61,955 bases of DNA from Bacillus paramycoides (GTDB lineage: Bacteria; Bacillota; Bacilli; Bacillales; Bacillaceae_G), in the NCBI RefSeq assembly GCF_001884235.1, contig NZ_MAOI01000087.1, positions 1-61,955 of the forward strand. Reading direction: 5' to 3'. Numbering within the stretch: position 1 is the first letter of the stretch; every line of letters starts with the position of its first letter. The translations under genes were made by a program, and so were the position numbers. Below the pieces are notes generated by a model. That model searched no databases. It saw nothing but the letters and a program-made list of their open reading frames with translations, and had not been told where the DNA came from. Of the stretch, positions 55,741-61,955 are shown in pieces.

Positions 55741-56115
55741 ATGATTGTTTCAAATGGAATTGCTGATATTCAAACGAAAAAGCAGGCACAGGAACTCGCA
55801 ATGGAAATGACAAAACAAATGCTTCATGAAGGCGCTGGATTAACGTGGGTGAGAACTACACAATCATTTTTAAGTGGAGCAATCCTTTATATTAAGAATA
55901 AGCATAAAGAACAGGCTCATTTATCCGATTTGAAGGTGTTTGTTGTACAAGGCGGGAGGAAGGACGGCTCTTTAGAATATATCACTAGCCATTTGGAAAA
56001 GGATCATCCTTCTTATCATGCTTTTCAAATCATGTTAGCGTGTAAAGAATCGACGCGCGCTCTTTGTTCTTATCCTTTCTCGATTGTGTATGAGAGCAAT
56101 AGAGAGGTGAGATAA
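55741..56115 (+). pseudogene. VirD4/TraG coupling-protein-like internal fragment
   Basis: The 124-codon frame (KKQAQELAMEMTKQMLHEGA, WVRTTQSFLSGAILYIKNKH, HPSYHAFQIMLACKESTRA) resembles the segment of Firmicute TraG/VirD4 coupling proteins between the two Walker motifs. There is no Walker motif in the frame and a typical coupling protein is several times longer. AAAGGG precedes GTG/ATG starts, so it could still be translated. The assignment rests on general pattern only. Confidence 0.35.
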
Positions 56116-56119
56116 CAAA

Positions 56120-56401
56120 ATGAGTTTAATCATTCCACATTATTTACTTGTATGCGGATGTTCGAAAGACAAAGTGTTACAGGCACATAAAAAAGCGAAA
56201 GAAATATTTAATCCGAAGGGTCAAACGAATAAATTGGTAAGTCAGTTGAGAAACGTTTCCTTTTTTGTACTTTGTGACGGTGGCCATCATAGATGGAAAA
56301 ATGAAGATGAATATATGAAAGCGAAAACAGCATATATTCGTTACCTTGTAGAGTCTGATATTCAGTTTGTAGAAATGGCAACACAAGAATTGATTTCTTG
56401 A
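56120..56401 (+). CDS. Hypothetical protein, 93 residues
   Basis: The frame has a GAGAGGTGAG site before its ATG and encodes a soluble protein (LIIPHYLLVCGCSKDKVLQA early, DGGHHRWKNEDEYMKAKTAY late). It looks like a genuine gene, but I cannot name a family. It begins 4 bp after the coupling-protein-like fragment. Confidence 0.5.
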   Translation: MSLIIPHYLLVCGCSKDKVLQAHKKAKEIFNPKGQTNKLVSQLRNVSFFVLCDGGHHRWKNEDEYMKAKTAYIRYLVESDIQFVEMATQELIS

Positions 56402-56444
56402 AAGTATGCAAAAGACCCAAAAAAGCTAGAACAACATACTTGTC

Positions 56445-56773
56445 ATGTAGAAAGAAAAAAAACAGCGTATCATTAGTCAGCTGATCGATTGCGGATTTTA
56501 CAAGGATGGAAGAAGACAACTCTATGAATTAGAGCCTTCAGAACTAGAGAAATCCACTATAGTAGTTGTGAAAGGGTTGCGATTAGTATCGGTTACTTAT
56601 GTATCGACTGGAAGAGTCAAAAGGTTCGATTTTATTTAGGTGGATCAGAAGAGAACTTGGATTATCTAGTCAAAGCGTTTCGAAGTGTATATAAAAACGC
56701 GAAAATTGTAGAACAAATTTCGTTTTCACGTAATAAATTGTTTGGTGGTGCGGTTGGCGGGAGAATGAGATGA
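56445..56773 (+). pseudogene. FbpA-like protein fused to a conjugation-like fragment, disrupted
   Basis: After ATG-TAG the frame reads KEKKQRIISQLIDCGFYKDG, RRQLYELEPSELEK, very like the Fur-regulated basic protein FbpA, but its second codon is a stop. It then changes to STIVVVKGLRLVSVTYVSTG, and after a frameshift near 56627 continues FYLGGSEENLDYLVKAFRSV, YKNAKIVEQISFSRNK to a stop at 56773. The second part recalls N-terminal regions of conjugation ATPases. It is a deletion fusion of two broken genes. Confidence 0.4.
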
Positions 56774-56833
56774 AAGATGAAAAAGTCCTATCACTTACTT
56801 AATATAAAACTGATAAACTAGGGCTACCGCCCC

Positions 56834-56936
56834 ATGTCCATCAACTTAAGAATCTTTACTACCCCCACGTTATTCTTTCTAAAAAGCTAAATAGAAAGGA
56901 TGACGTTTTTTACTAAATTCTTAAGTTGATGGACAT
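56834..56936. mobile_element. IS231-derived miniature element (103 bp)
   Basis: Perfect 20-bp terminal inverted repeats ATGTCCATCAACTTAAGAAT (56834-56853 and 56917-56936) closely resemble the IS231 terminal repeat CATGCCCATCAACTTAAG. The interior is itself an imperfect palindrome (ACGTTATTCTTTCTA against ACGTCATCCTTTCTA). No coding capacity. The left flank GGGCTACCGCCC is an IS231-style target; the right flank does not repeat it. Confidence 0.65.
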
Positions 56937-57077
56937 ATATGGTGACTCCTAGGAGTTGATACATATGGAAAACAAGAGCTCATGTATATGCAATTTCAAA
57001 AAAATCAAAAGACCAGAAGCTTAAATCTTATATCAAACCCATAGCCGATTATCAACAAGAGTAAAGGAGCGGTAAGT

Positions 57078-57767
57078 ATGACAACAATTTTAGTATTAGA
57101 AGATGAGATAACAATTCGTAATTTTATTACATTAAATATGAAGCGTGCTGGTTTCAATGTTTTGGAAACCGATACAGGTGAAAAAGCTCTTGAACTTTTA
57201 GAAAATCATAATGTTGATATTGTAATACTTGATGTTATGTTACCAGGAATAGATGGCTTTCGGGTATGCAAAAGAATACGAAAAAACAATGAAAAGATTG
57301 GTATTATTATATTAACGGCACGTGTTCAAGAGAAAGATCAGGTACACGGGTTGACAATTGGAGCAGATGATTATATTAAAAAACCATTTAGCATAATTGA
57401 ATTAGTAGCACGTGTACAATCATTGCTAAGAAGAGTAAAAGAAAATAAAAAGGATATGAAATTGATACATTCGGGACCATTTCAATTAAATCTTCTGCAA
57501 GGAGAATTATATAGGAATGAGATAGTAATTGATTTAACTCCAACAGAGCATATTATTTTACGATATTTAATGGAAAATTCCATAAAACCAATTTCACGTG
57601 ATGAACTCTTAAATAAAATATGGGGTATAAGTTGTGTAGGTAACACAAAAGTAATAGATGTGAATATCAGTCGTCTTCGTCAGAAAATCGAACCTAGTCC
57701 TTCTGATCCTCAGTTTCTCCTTACGGTACGAGGAAAAGGATATAAATGGAAAGAAAGCGAACGATGA
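57078..57767 (+). CDS. OmpR/PhoB-family response regulator, kinase lost
   Basis: The 229-residue regulator has a receiver domain (LVLEDEITIRN, phosphoacceptor Asp52 in ILDVMLPG, Thr in ILTAR, Lys in IKKPFS) and an OmpR winged helix (PTEHIILRYLMEN, SRLRQKIEPSPSDPQFLLTV, RGKGYKW). AAAGGAG precedes the ATG. Its stop codon overlaps the start of a histidine kinase gene of which only about 9 codons are left, so it is now an orphan. Confidence 0.93.
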   Translation: MTTILVLEDEITIRNFITLNMKRAGFNVLETDTGEKALELLENHNVDIVILDVMLPGIDGFRVCKRIRKNNEKIGIIILTARVQEKDQVHGLTIGADDYIKKPFSIIELVARVQSLLRRVKENKKDMKLIHSGPFQLNLLQGELYRNEIVIDLTPTEHIILRYLMENSIKPISRDELLNKIWGISCVGNTKVIDVNISRLRQKIEPSPSDPQFLLTVRGKGYKWKESER

Positions 57768-57802
57768 GGCGGAAAATTAGTTTGTACTTTATCGTTTCCT
57801 GA
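57764..57802 (+). pseudogene. Histidine kinase gene cut after ~9 codons by an IS605 end
   Basis: ATG 57764 overlaps the regulator's stop (ATGA), the usual coupling for regulator-kinase pairs. It reads MRRKISLYF, a typical kinase N-terminus, before running into the IS605 left end (TTTATCGTTTCCTGACAG) and a stop. Confidence 0.65.
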
Positions 57803-58015
57803 CAGAATACTCCTTCCTCAAGCGTGTGAAGGGCGTTAGCCCAACGGTAGGTGGGAGATGAATGCCAGTAGGCGTAAGCCTACGTTTTTTTGTATACTGT
57901 AGATATCCTATAACAAAACGAGGTGCAACCTATGTTAGTAAATAAAGCATATAAATTTCGTATCTACCCAAATAAGAAACAAGAAATAGTAATTGCTAAA
58001 ACGATTGGTTGCTAG
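57789..58015 (+). mobile_element. IS605-family left end with tnpB start
   Basis: It begins with TTTATCGTTTCCTGACAG and includes CTCCTTCCTCA, GGTGGGAGATGAATG and GGCGTAAGCC, the same order as in the 44-kb element. It then carries a promoter region and the first codons of tnpB. The rest of the element is deleted, joining tnpB directly to the next sensor kinase gene. Confidence 0.75.
57932..58015 (+). pseudogene. tnpB: tnpB N-terminal stump
   Basis: With GAGGTG upstream, the frame reads MLVNKAYKFRIYPNKKQEIV, IAKTIGC, the classic TnpB N-terminus, and ends at TAG after 27 codons. The stop lies four bases before the start codon of the following kinase gene, so the stump may act as a translated leader. 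Confidence 0.8.
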
Positions 58016-58019
58016 AGAG

Positions 58020-59618
58020 ATGAAAAAAAGGAAAAAACTATTGGATTTATGGAAAACGATTACACTATTAGTGTGTACAGTTGTAATTTTTTCTTTACTC
58101 GTAACAGATACTTTAATTAGTCACAACGTTGAACGAACGACAGAAGAAAGCCAGGCAGAAAGTGCAAAAACAATTGCACGTATTGTAGCAACCTCTTCAG
58201 TTATCATTGAAGGTTTGACAGGAAAGACGGATATATCCGAAATTCAAACGTATACAAACAAATTATTAAAGCACACGAATGTTCAATTTATTGTAGTTAT
58301 GGATATGGATGGAATACGAAAATCTCATCCAAACCCTGAAAAAATAGGTCATCATTTTGTTGGAGGGGATGAAGGAGCTGTATTGAAGGGAAAGGAACAC
58401 GAATCGTTAGCAGAAGGAACTTTAGGGATTTCTATGCGAGTATTCGAACCTATTTTTGCTGACACAGGTGAGCAACTTGGTGCGGTCGCTGTTGGCATTT
58501 CAGCTGATAATGTGAAAGAGAGAGTGAAAGAAAGTAGACATATCATTTACATCGGTGTTGGTTTTGGAATATTAGTTGGAATTATAGGAGCGATATTGCT
58601 AGCTAGACATATAAAGAAAATTTTATTTGGTCTTGAACCACATAGGATAGCGAAAATTTTAGAAGAAAGAAATACGATGCTACAATCTGTAAAAGAAGGT
58701 ATTGTTGCTGTAGATACAGAGGCGAGAATAACTTTAATTAATAGTGAGGCAAAACGAATACTTAAGAAAATTGGACTTACAGAAGATTTTATCGGTAAAG
58801 ATATTGAATTATATACGCCGAATTCACGTATAAAAGAAGTGTTACAAACAGGAGAGGTACAATTAAACGAAGAACAAAATATTCTTGGAATTACGATTGT
58901 TACAAACCGTGTTCCTTTATACGTAAAAGGAGAAATAGTTGGCGTGATTGCAACATTTCGTGATAAAACAGAGATTAGAAAATTGGCAGAGGAACTAACC
59001 GGTATCAGGCTATATGCGGAAGCATTACGGGCACAGTCCCATGAGTTTATGAATAAAATGCATGTTGTATTAGGACTTACACATATGAAACAGTATGAAG
59101 AATTGCAGAAATATGTAAGTAGTATGGTGTCAGAGCATCAATATGAAATTGGTGTGGTTATGAAAAGAATTAAAAGTCCGGTATTTGCTGGTTTTTTACT
59201 AGGTAAGCTTAGTTATGCTAGAGAGAAAAATATAAAGTTAATTATAAGTGAAGGTTCGGACTTACCAGACATATATGATGAGAGGATCATTCATGAACTT
59301 ATTACGATTGTCGGAAATTTGATTAATAATGCATTAGACGCAGTGATGAATTGTGAGAAGAAGCAGGTTGAAGTTGGAATACAATATGGGGATACATTAA
59401 TCATTACAGTACAAGATACAGGGAAAGGCATACAAGAAAATGAAATAGATGCATTATTTATAAAAGGTTATTCCACAAAGGGTGATAATCGGGGGTATGG
59501 TTTGCATCTTGTAAAGGAAAGCATACAGCGAATAAATGGGGAAATTCATATTCATTCATTGATAGGAGAGGGAACAACGATAACAATTGAAATACCTAAT
59601 AGTAGGGATGAGAGATAA
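58020..59618 (+). CDS. CitA/DcuS-family sensor histidine kinase
   Basis: The 532-residue kinase senses an extracellular carboxylate. One helix (about 12-30) leads to an extracytoplasmic PAS-like domain (VQFIVVMDMDGIRKSHPNPE, IGHHFVGGDE, GTLGISMRVFEPIF), a second helix (about 178-198), a cytoplasmic PAS domain, an SpoOB-type H box (RAQSHEFMNKMHVVLGL, His341) and an ATPase domain (NLINNALDAV, DTGKGI, GYGLHLVKES). I use ATG 58020; its natural ribosome binding site seems to have been replaced by the tnpB stump. Its regulator follows after 2 bp. Confidence 0.93.
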   Translation: MKKRKKLLDLWKTITLLVCTVVIFSLLVTDTLISHNVERTTEESQAESAKTIARIVATSSVIIEGLTGKTDISEIQTYTNKLLKHTNVQFIVVMDMDGIRKSHPNPEKIGHHFVGGDEGAVLKGKEHESLAEGTLGISMRVFEPIFADTGEQLGAVAVGISADNVKERVKESRHIIYIGVGFGILVGIIGAILLARHIKKILFGLEPHRIAKILEERNTMLQSVKEGIVAVDTEARITLINSEAKRILKKIGLTEDFIGKDIELYTPNSRIKEVLQTGEVQLNEEQNILGITIVTNRVPLYVKGEIVGVIATFRDKTEIRKLAEELTGIRLYAEALRAQSHEFMNKMHVVLGLTHMKQYEELQKYVSSMVSEHQYEIGVVMKRIKSPVFAGFLLGKLSYAREKNIKLIISEGSDLPDIYDERIIHELITIVGNLINNALDAVMNCEKKQVEVGIQYGDTLIITVQDTGKGIQENEIDALFIKGYSTKGDNRGYGLHLVKESIQRINGEIHIHSLIGEGTTITIEIPNSRDER

Positions 59619-59620
59619 AG

Positions 59621-60328
59621 ATGATTAAAGTTTTAATTGTAGAAGATGATCCGATGGTAGCGATGTTAAATACGCATTACTTAGAGCAAGTGGGAGGGTT
59701 TGAACTTATTCATGCAGCTAAATCAGTAAAAGAGGCGATAGAAGTATTAGAGAAATCACGAGTAGATTTAGTATTACTTGATATTTTTATGCATGAGGAG
59801 ACTGGATTTGAGCTTTTAATGTATATTCGGAATCAAGAAAAAGAAATTGATATTATGATGATTTCAGCTGTACATGATATGGGGAGTATAAAAAAAGCAT
59901 TACAATATGGAGTAGTAGATTATTTAATTAAGCCATTTACATTTGAACGATTTAAAGAGGCGTTAACTGTATATCGAGAAAAACTTACTTTTATGAAAGA
60001 ACAACAAAAAATTAGTCAATCAGAATTAGATTCGTTAATTTTACAAAAAGAAAAAAGAGAGTCTACTGTCACAAAAGAGCTTCCGAAAGGATTAACGAAG
60101 CAAACGTTGCAACTCATTTGGCAGAAAATCGAATCGCTTAATGGACAAACATTTACAACTGATGAAATGGCGCAATTAGTAGGGGTTTCGAGAGTTTCTA
60201 TTCGAAAGTATGTAATGTTTTTGACTGAAATCGGAGTATTAGAGAATGAAATGGTGTATCAACATGTGGGAAGACCGGTGAGTAAATTAAGATGTATTGA
60301 CCAAAATATAACAGGTTTTTACGTATAA
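59621..60328 (+). CDS. CitB/DcuR-family response regulator
   Basis: The 235-residue regulator has a receiver domain (VLIVEDDPMVAMLNTHYLEQ, Asp54 in LLDIFM, IKPFTFERF) and a C-terminal helix-turn-helix (FTTDEMAQLVGVSRVSIRKY) of the CitT/MalR/DctR type. It should activate uptake of a C4-dicarboxylate, malate or citrate. The probable target lies immediately downstream, but only as a truncated transporter gene. Confidence 0.93.
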   Translation: MIKVLIVEDDPMVAMLNTHYLEQVGGFELIHAAKSVKEAIEVLEKSRVDLVLLDIFMHEETGFELLMYIRNQEKEIDIMMISAVHDMGSIKKALQYGVVDYLIKPFTFERFKEALTVYREKLTFMKEQQKISQSELDSLILQKEKRESTVTKELPKGLTKQTLQLIWQKIESLNGQTFTTDEMAQLVGVSRVSIRKYVMFLTEIGVLENEMVYQHVGRPVSKLRCIDQNITGFYV

Positions 60329-60358
60329 GCGACTTATTATAAGTCGCTTATATTTTTT
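60325..60358 (+). terminator. Terminator after the dicarboxylate two-component pair
   Basis: ATAAGCGACTTA / TAAGTCGCTTAT is followed by TTTTTT; the stem overlaps the stop codon of the response regulator. Confidence 0.9.
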
Positions 60359-60441
60359 AAAATTACAAAAGTAGTTACAAAACTTACAAAAACTATTTTT
60401 ACTATTGAAAGCATTTTAATATTGTTATTAAGAGAACAAGG

Positions 60442-60657
60442 GTGGGCCATCTGGGAATTCAAAAGAATGTGGAAGCGGTATCGTTTTCTGATGGGAATGA
60501 ATTGAAAAGTGAATCTTTCGCTTCTAAAATTATGAATGTTAAAATCGATGTTATACCTTTACCGTTATATGTAGTATTGGCTGCTATTATTTATAGAACA
60601 TCTGTATATAATAAATTACCAGCAGATATGATCGGTGGATTTGCAGTTATTGGGTAA
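60442..60657 (+). pseudogene. 2-hydroxycarboxylate:Na+ symporter, N-terminal stump
   Basis: The frame includes KIMNVKIDVIPLPLYVVLAA, IIYRTSVYNKLPADMIGGFA and then stops. IGVIPLPVYVVLA and KLPADMIGGFAV are hallmarks of the 2HCT family (CitS, CimH, MaeN), normally about 450 residues. Only the first ~70 codons are left, starting from GTG 60442. It stands where the CitA/DcuR-type pair normally has its regulated transporter. Confidence 0.8.
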
Positions 60658-60827
60658 ATAAATCCAACAAGAAACAAAGGTTTTTGTAGATAGCTTGTTT
60701 TCTTTCATCCTTACAGAACTGTCATCTTTATGTAAGGTTATTAGATAGTTTATTTGGCTTTTAAAAGTAATAATAAGATTATAAGAAACAACAATAAATT
60801 TTAAAAGATTATAGGAGTGTGTTAATA

Positions 60828-61139
60828 ATGATTGTAACAACAACTAATACTATTCAGGGTAAAGAAATTATTGAGTATATAGACATCGTAAACGGTGAAG
60901 CAATTATGGGTGCAAATATCGTACGCGATATCTTCGCTTCTGTTCGTGACGTAGTAGGTGGCCGTTCTGGTGCTTATGAAAGTAAATTAAAAGAAGCTCG
61001 TGACATTGCGATGGAAGAAATGAAACAACTTGCAACGCAAAAAGGAGCAAATGCAATTGTTGGCATCGATGTAGACTACGAAGTGGTTCGCGATGGAATG
61101 TTAATGGTCGCGATAAGCGGTACAGCTGTACGTGTGTAA
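60828..61139 (+). CDS. YbjQ/UPF0145 family protein
   Basis: The 103-residue protein matches the YbjQ family, small proteins thought to form pentamers and annotated as heavy-metal-binding. It shows [40 protein letters not shown] and [17 protein letters not shown] precedes ATG 60828. Its role is unknown; it has no obvious link with the neighbours. Confidence 0.92.
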   Translation: MIVTTTNTIQGKEIIEYIDIVNGEAIMGANIVRDIFASVRDVVGGRSGAYESKLKEARDIAMEEMKQLATQKGANAIVGIDVDYEVVRDGMLMVAISGTAVRV

Positions 61140-61180
61140 ATAGATAGAAAAGTAGAACCTAATTGGAGTTGCAGGTTATT

Positions 61181-61219
61181 ATGGCAAAATATTCTTTGAA
61201 AACGAAATTAGTTGCATAG
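61181..61219 (+). pseudogene. IS3-type OrfA N-terminal scrap
   Basis: MAKYSLKTKLVA followed by a stop resembles the first residues of IS3-family OrfA proteins. It is cut two bases upstream of an IS240-like end at 61221. Confidence 0.3.
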
Positions 61220-61220
61220 A

Positions 61221-61237
61221 GGTTCTGGTGCAAAGTT
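61221..61237 (+). mobile_element. IS6/IS240-like terminal repeat scrap
   Basis: GGTTCTGGTGCAAAGTT resembles the terminal inverted repeat of IS240-type IS6 elements. No IS6 transposase follows; TnpB sequence begins about 100 bp later. Confidence 0.4.
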
Positions 61238-61291
61238 AAAAAAAGTATCAAATAAATCGATACATTAGGTTTAGGGTTTAAGCAATCGCTA

Positions 61292-61954
61292 TTAACTGTT
61301 GTAATTCCTGGTATGGCCCAAAAACGAAGTCTTTCGAAAGGCTTCGTTTTTGTATTCACAATTGGAACATAATTGACTAGAAGCAAATGTTTTAGATACC
61401 ATAACAACTTGTTTGCCATACCATTTTGCTTTATATTCCAACATAGTCCGAAATTGTGACCAAGATACTTCACTAATCGCTTTTGCAAGCTTTCTATTTT
61501 TGAGCATGTTACTGACTTGTAAGTCTTCCATACCGATAACATCGTGGTTTTTGATGATTTCAGTAGAAAGTTTATGTAAGTAATCAGCTCTTGCATTTGT
61601 AATATATTCATGGATTCGTGCAACTTTCACACGTTGTTTATTCCAGTTCGAAGAACCTTTTGTTCTTCTAGAAAGGGTACGCTGTGCTTTCACTAACTTT
61701 TCTTCTAATGTACGGAAGAATCTAGGGTTCTTGTATATTGTACCATCAGAAAGAATGGCAAAATCTTTTAATCCAACATCGATTCCACAAGTGGATTGAG
61801 TTTTAGGCATTTCTTGTACGTTTGTTTCAACAAGGATAGATACAAAGTATTTACCACTTGGGTTATGACGAATCGTTGTATGCAAGATACGCCCTTCTAC
61901 TTCACGACTTTTAGCAAAGCGAACAAGGCCAAGTTTCGGTAATTTTATTGTGTT
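61292..61954 (-). pseudogene. tnpB: IS605-family TnpB, C-terminally truncated, 5' part outside window
   Basis: The frame is open at the right window edge ([20 protein letters not shown] and onward). It shows TnpB features: the first RuvC Asp in [13 protein letters not shown], the Glu in [11 protein letters not shown] and the first zinc pair CSNC. It leaves the family pattern after YKNEAF, losing the second CxxC pair and the last RuvC Asp (normally in an RDxNAA motif). It should therefore be inactive as a guide-RNA nuclease. The 3' end is replaced by the hairpin at 61320. Confidence 0.88.
61320..61351. terminator. Near-perfect 32-bp palindrome/terminator
   Basis: AAAAACGAAG and CTTCGTTTTT flank TCTTTCGAAAGG, making a stable bidirectional hairpin. 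It lies exactly where the TnpB coding sequence leaves the family pattern. Confidence 0.7.
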
Positions 61955-61955
61955 G

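Noticed and set aside
60361-60441. Promoter for the 2HCT stump with regulator-binding repeats (ACAAAAGTAGTTACAAAACT)
   Set aside because: Repeats of ACAAAA and AGTTACAAAA are present and could bind the DcuR-like protein, but they are too simple to call a site.
61159-61623. 154-codon minus-strand frame overlapping tnpB
   Set aside because: Out-of-frame shadow of the TnpB remnant.
1-61955. CRISPR array, tRNA or rRNA genes
   Set aside because: No regularly spaced short repeats and no tRNA-like cloverleaf or rRNA sequence noticed.

Overview
The window looks like a chromosomal stretch (possibly partly plasmid-derived) of a Bacillus cereus-group bacterium. I infer this from the low GC content, AGGAGG-type ribosome binding sites, a 488-residue KatA-type catalase, MsmX/LplBC-type sugar transport, SLH-anchored and LPXTG-anchored surface proteins, and relics of IS231-, IS6/IS240-, IS605-, IS66- and Tn4430-like elements typical of B. 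cereus/B. thuringiensis. All identities are from reading the sequence; no search was run.

Layout. 1-1.1 kb: 3' end of a Cna-B repeat, LPXTG-anchored surface protein. 1.6-4.1 kb: membrane PAS histidine kinase. 4.8-7.1 kb: a junkyard with an IS605 end, the C-terminal piece of an Rpn-type nuclease, a TerD-domain fragment and a stop-interrupted small gene. 7.4-13.2 kb: an HxlR regulator divergent from an MDR reductase, a yczE-type membrane protein, and a zinc alcohol dehydrogenase lying between two ~505-bp direct repeats, one holding a dead lysR and the other the live one. 13.8-15.4 kb: deoC and deoD. 16-17.3 kb: MFS efflux protein. 18.1-21.9 kb: two secreted exoproteins, an enhancin-like M60 metalloprotease with SLH domains and a zinc phospholipase C with a long C-terminal extension. 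22.3-23.2 kb: full-length Rpn protein. 23.6-25.7 kb: MsmX-type ATPase and a PucR-like regulator. 26.3-34.9 kb: a decapitated sugar-binding lipoprotein, then an oxidoreductase/LplB/LplC/lipoprotein/YesL/GH35 cassette. 35.0-40.9 kb: GntR regulator and a complete GalNAc-6P-type catabolic operon. 41.8-43.6 kb: soluble PAS kinase. 44.0-44.4 kb: IS605-derived element without transposase. 44.5-52.1 kb: AraC regulator, GPH sugar symporter and galM-galK-galT-galE. 52.8-54.2 kb: katA. 54.9-56.9 kb: Tn4430-like, conjugation-like and IS231-like debris. 57.1-60.7 kb: an OmpR regulator that lost its kinase to an IS605 fragment, then a CitA/DcuS-DcuR pair and the stump of a 2-hydroxycarboxylate transporter. 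60.8-61.95 kb: YbjQ-family protein and a truncated TnpB.

How the genes fit together. The M60 protease (a family that attacks mucins) could expose O-glycans. The Lpl-type importer, probably energised by the MsmX ATPase, and the GPH symporter could bring in galactosides. The GH35 beta-galactosidase has no signal peptide and would release galactose in the cytoplasm. GalK-GalT-GalE-GalM would process galactose, and the ROK kinase, NagA-like deacetylase, AgaS, PfkB kinase and class II aldolase would process GalNAc. This assembly into a mucin or Gal-GalNAc foraging island is inference, but each enzymatic step is represented in the window.

The region is unusually rich in breakage. At least fifteen truncated genes or transposon relics separate the functional modules, and two pairs of long direct repeats (about 505 bp and about 400 bp) would allow deletion by recombination.
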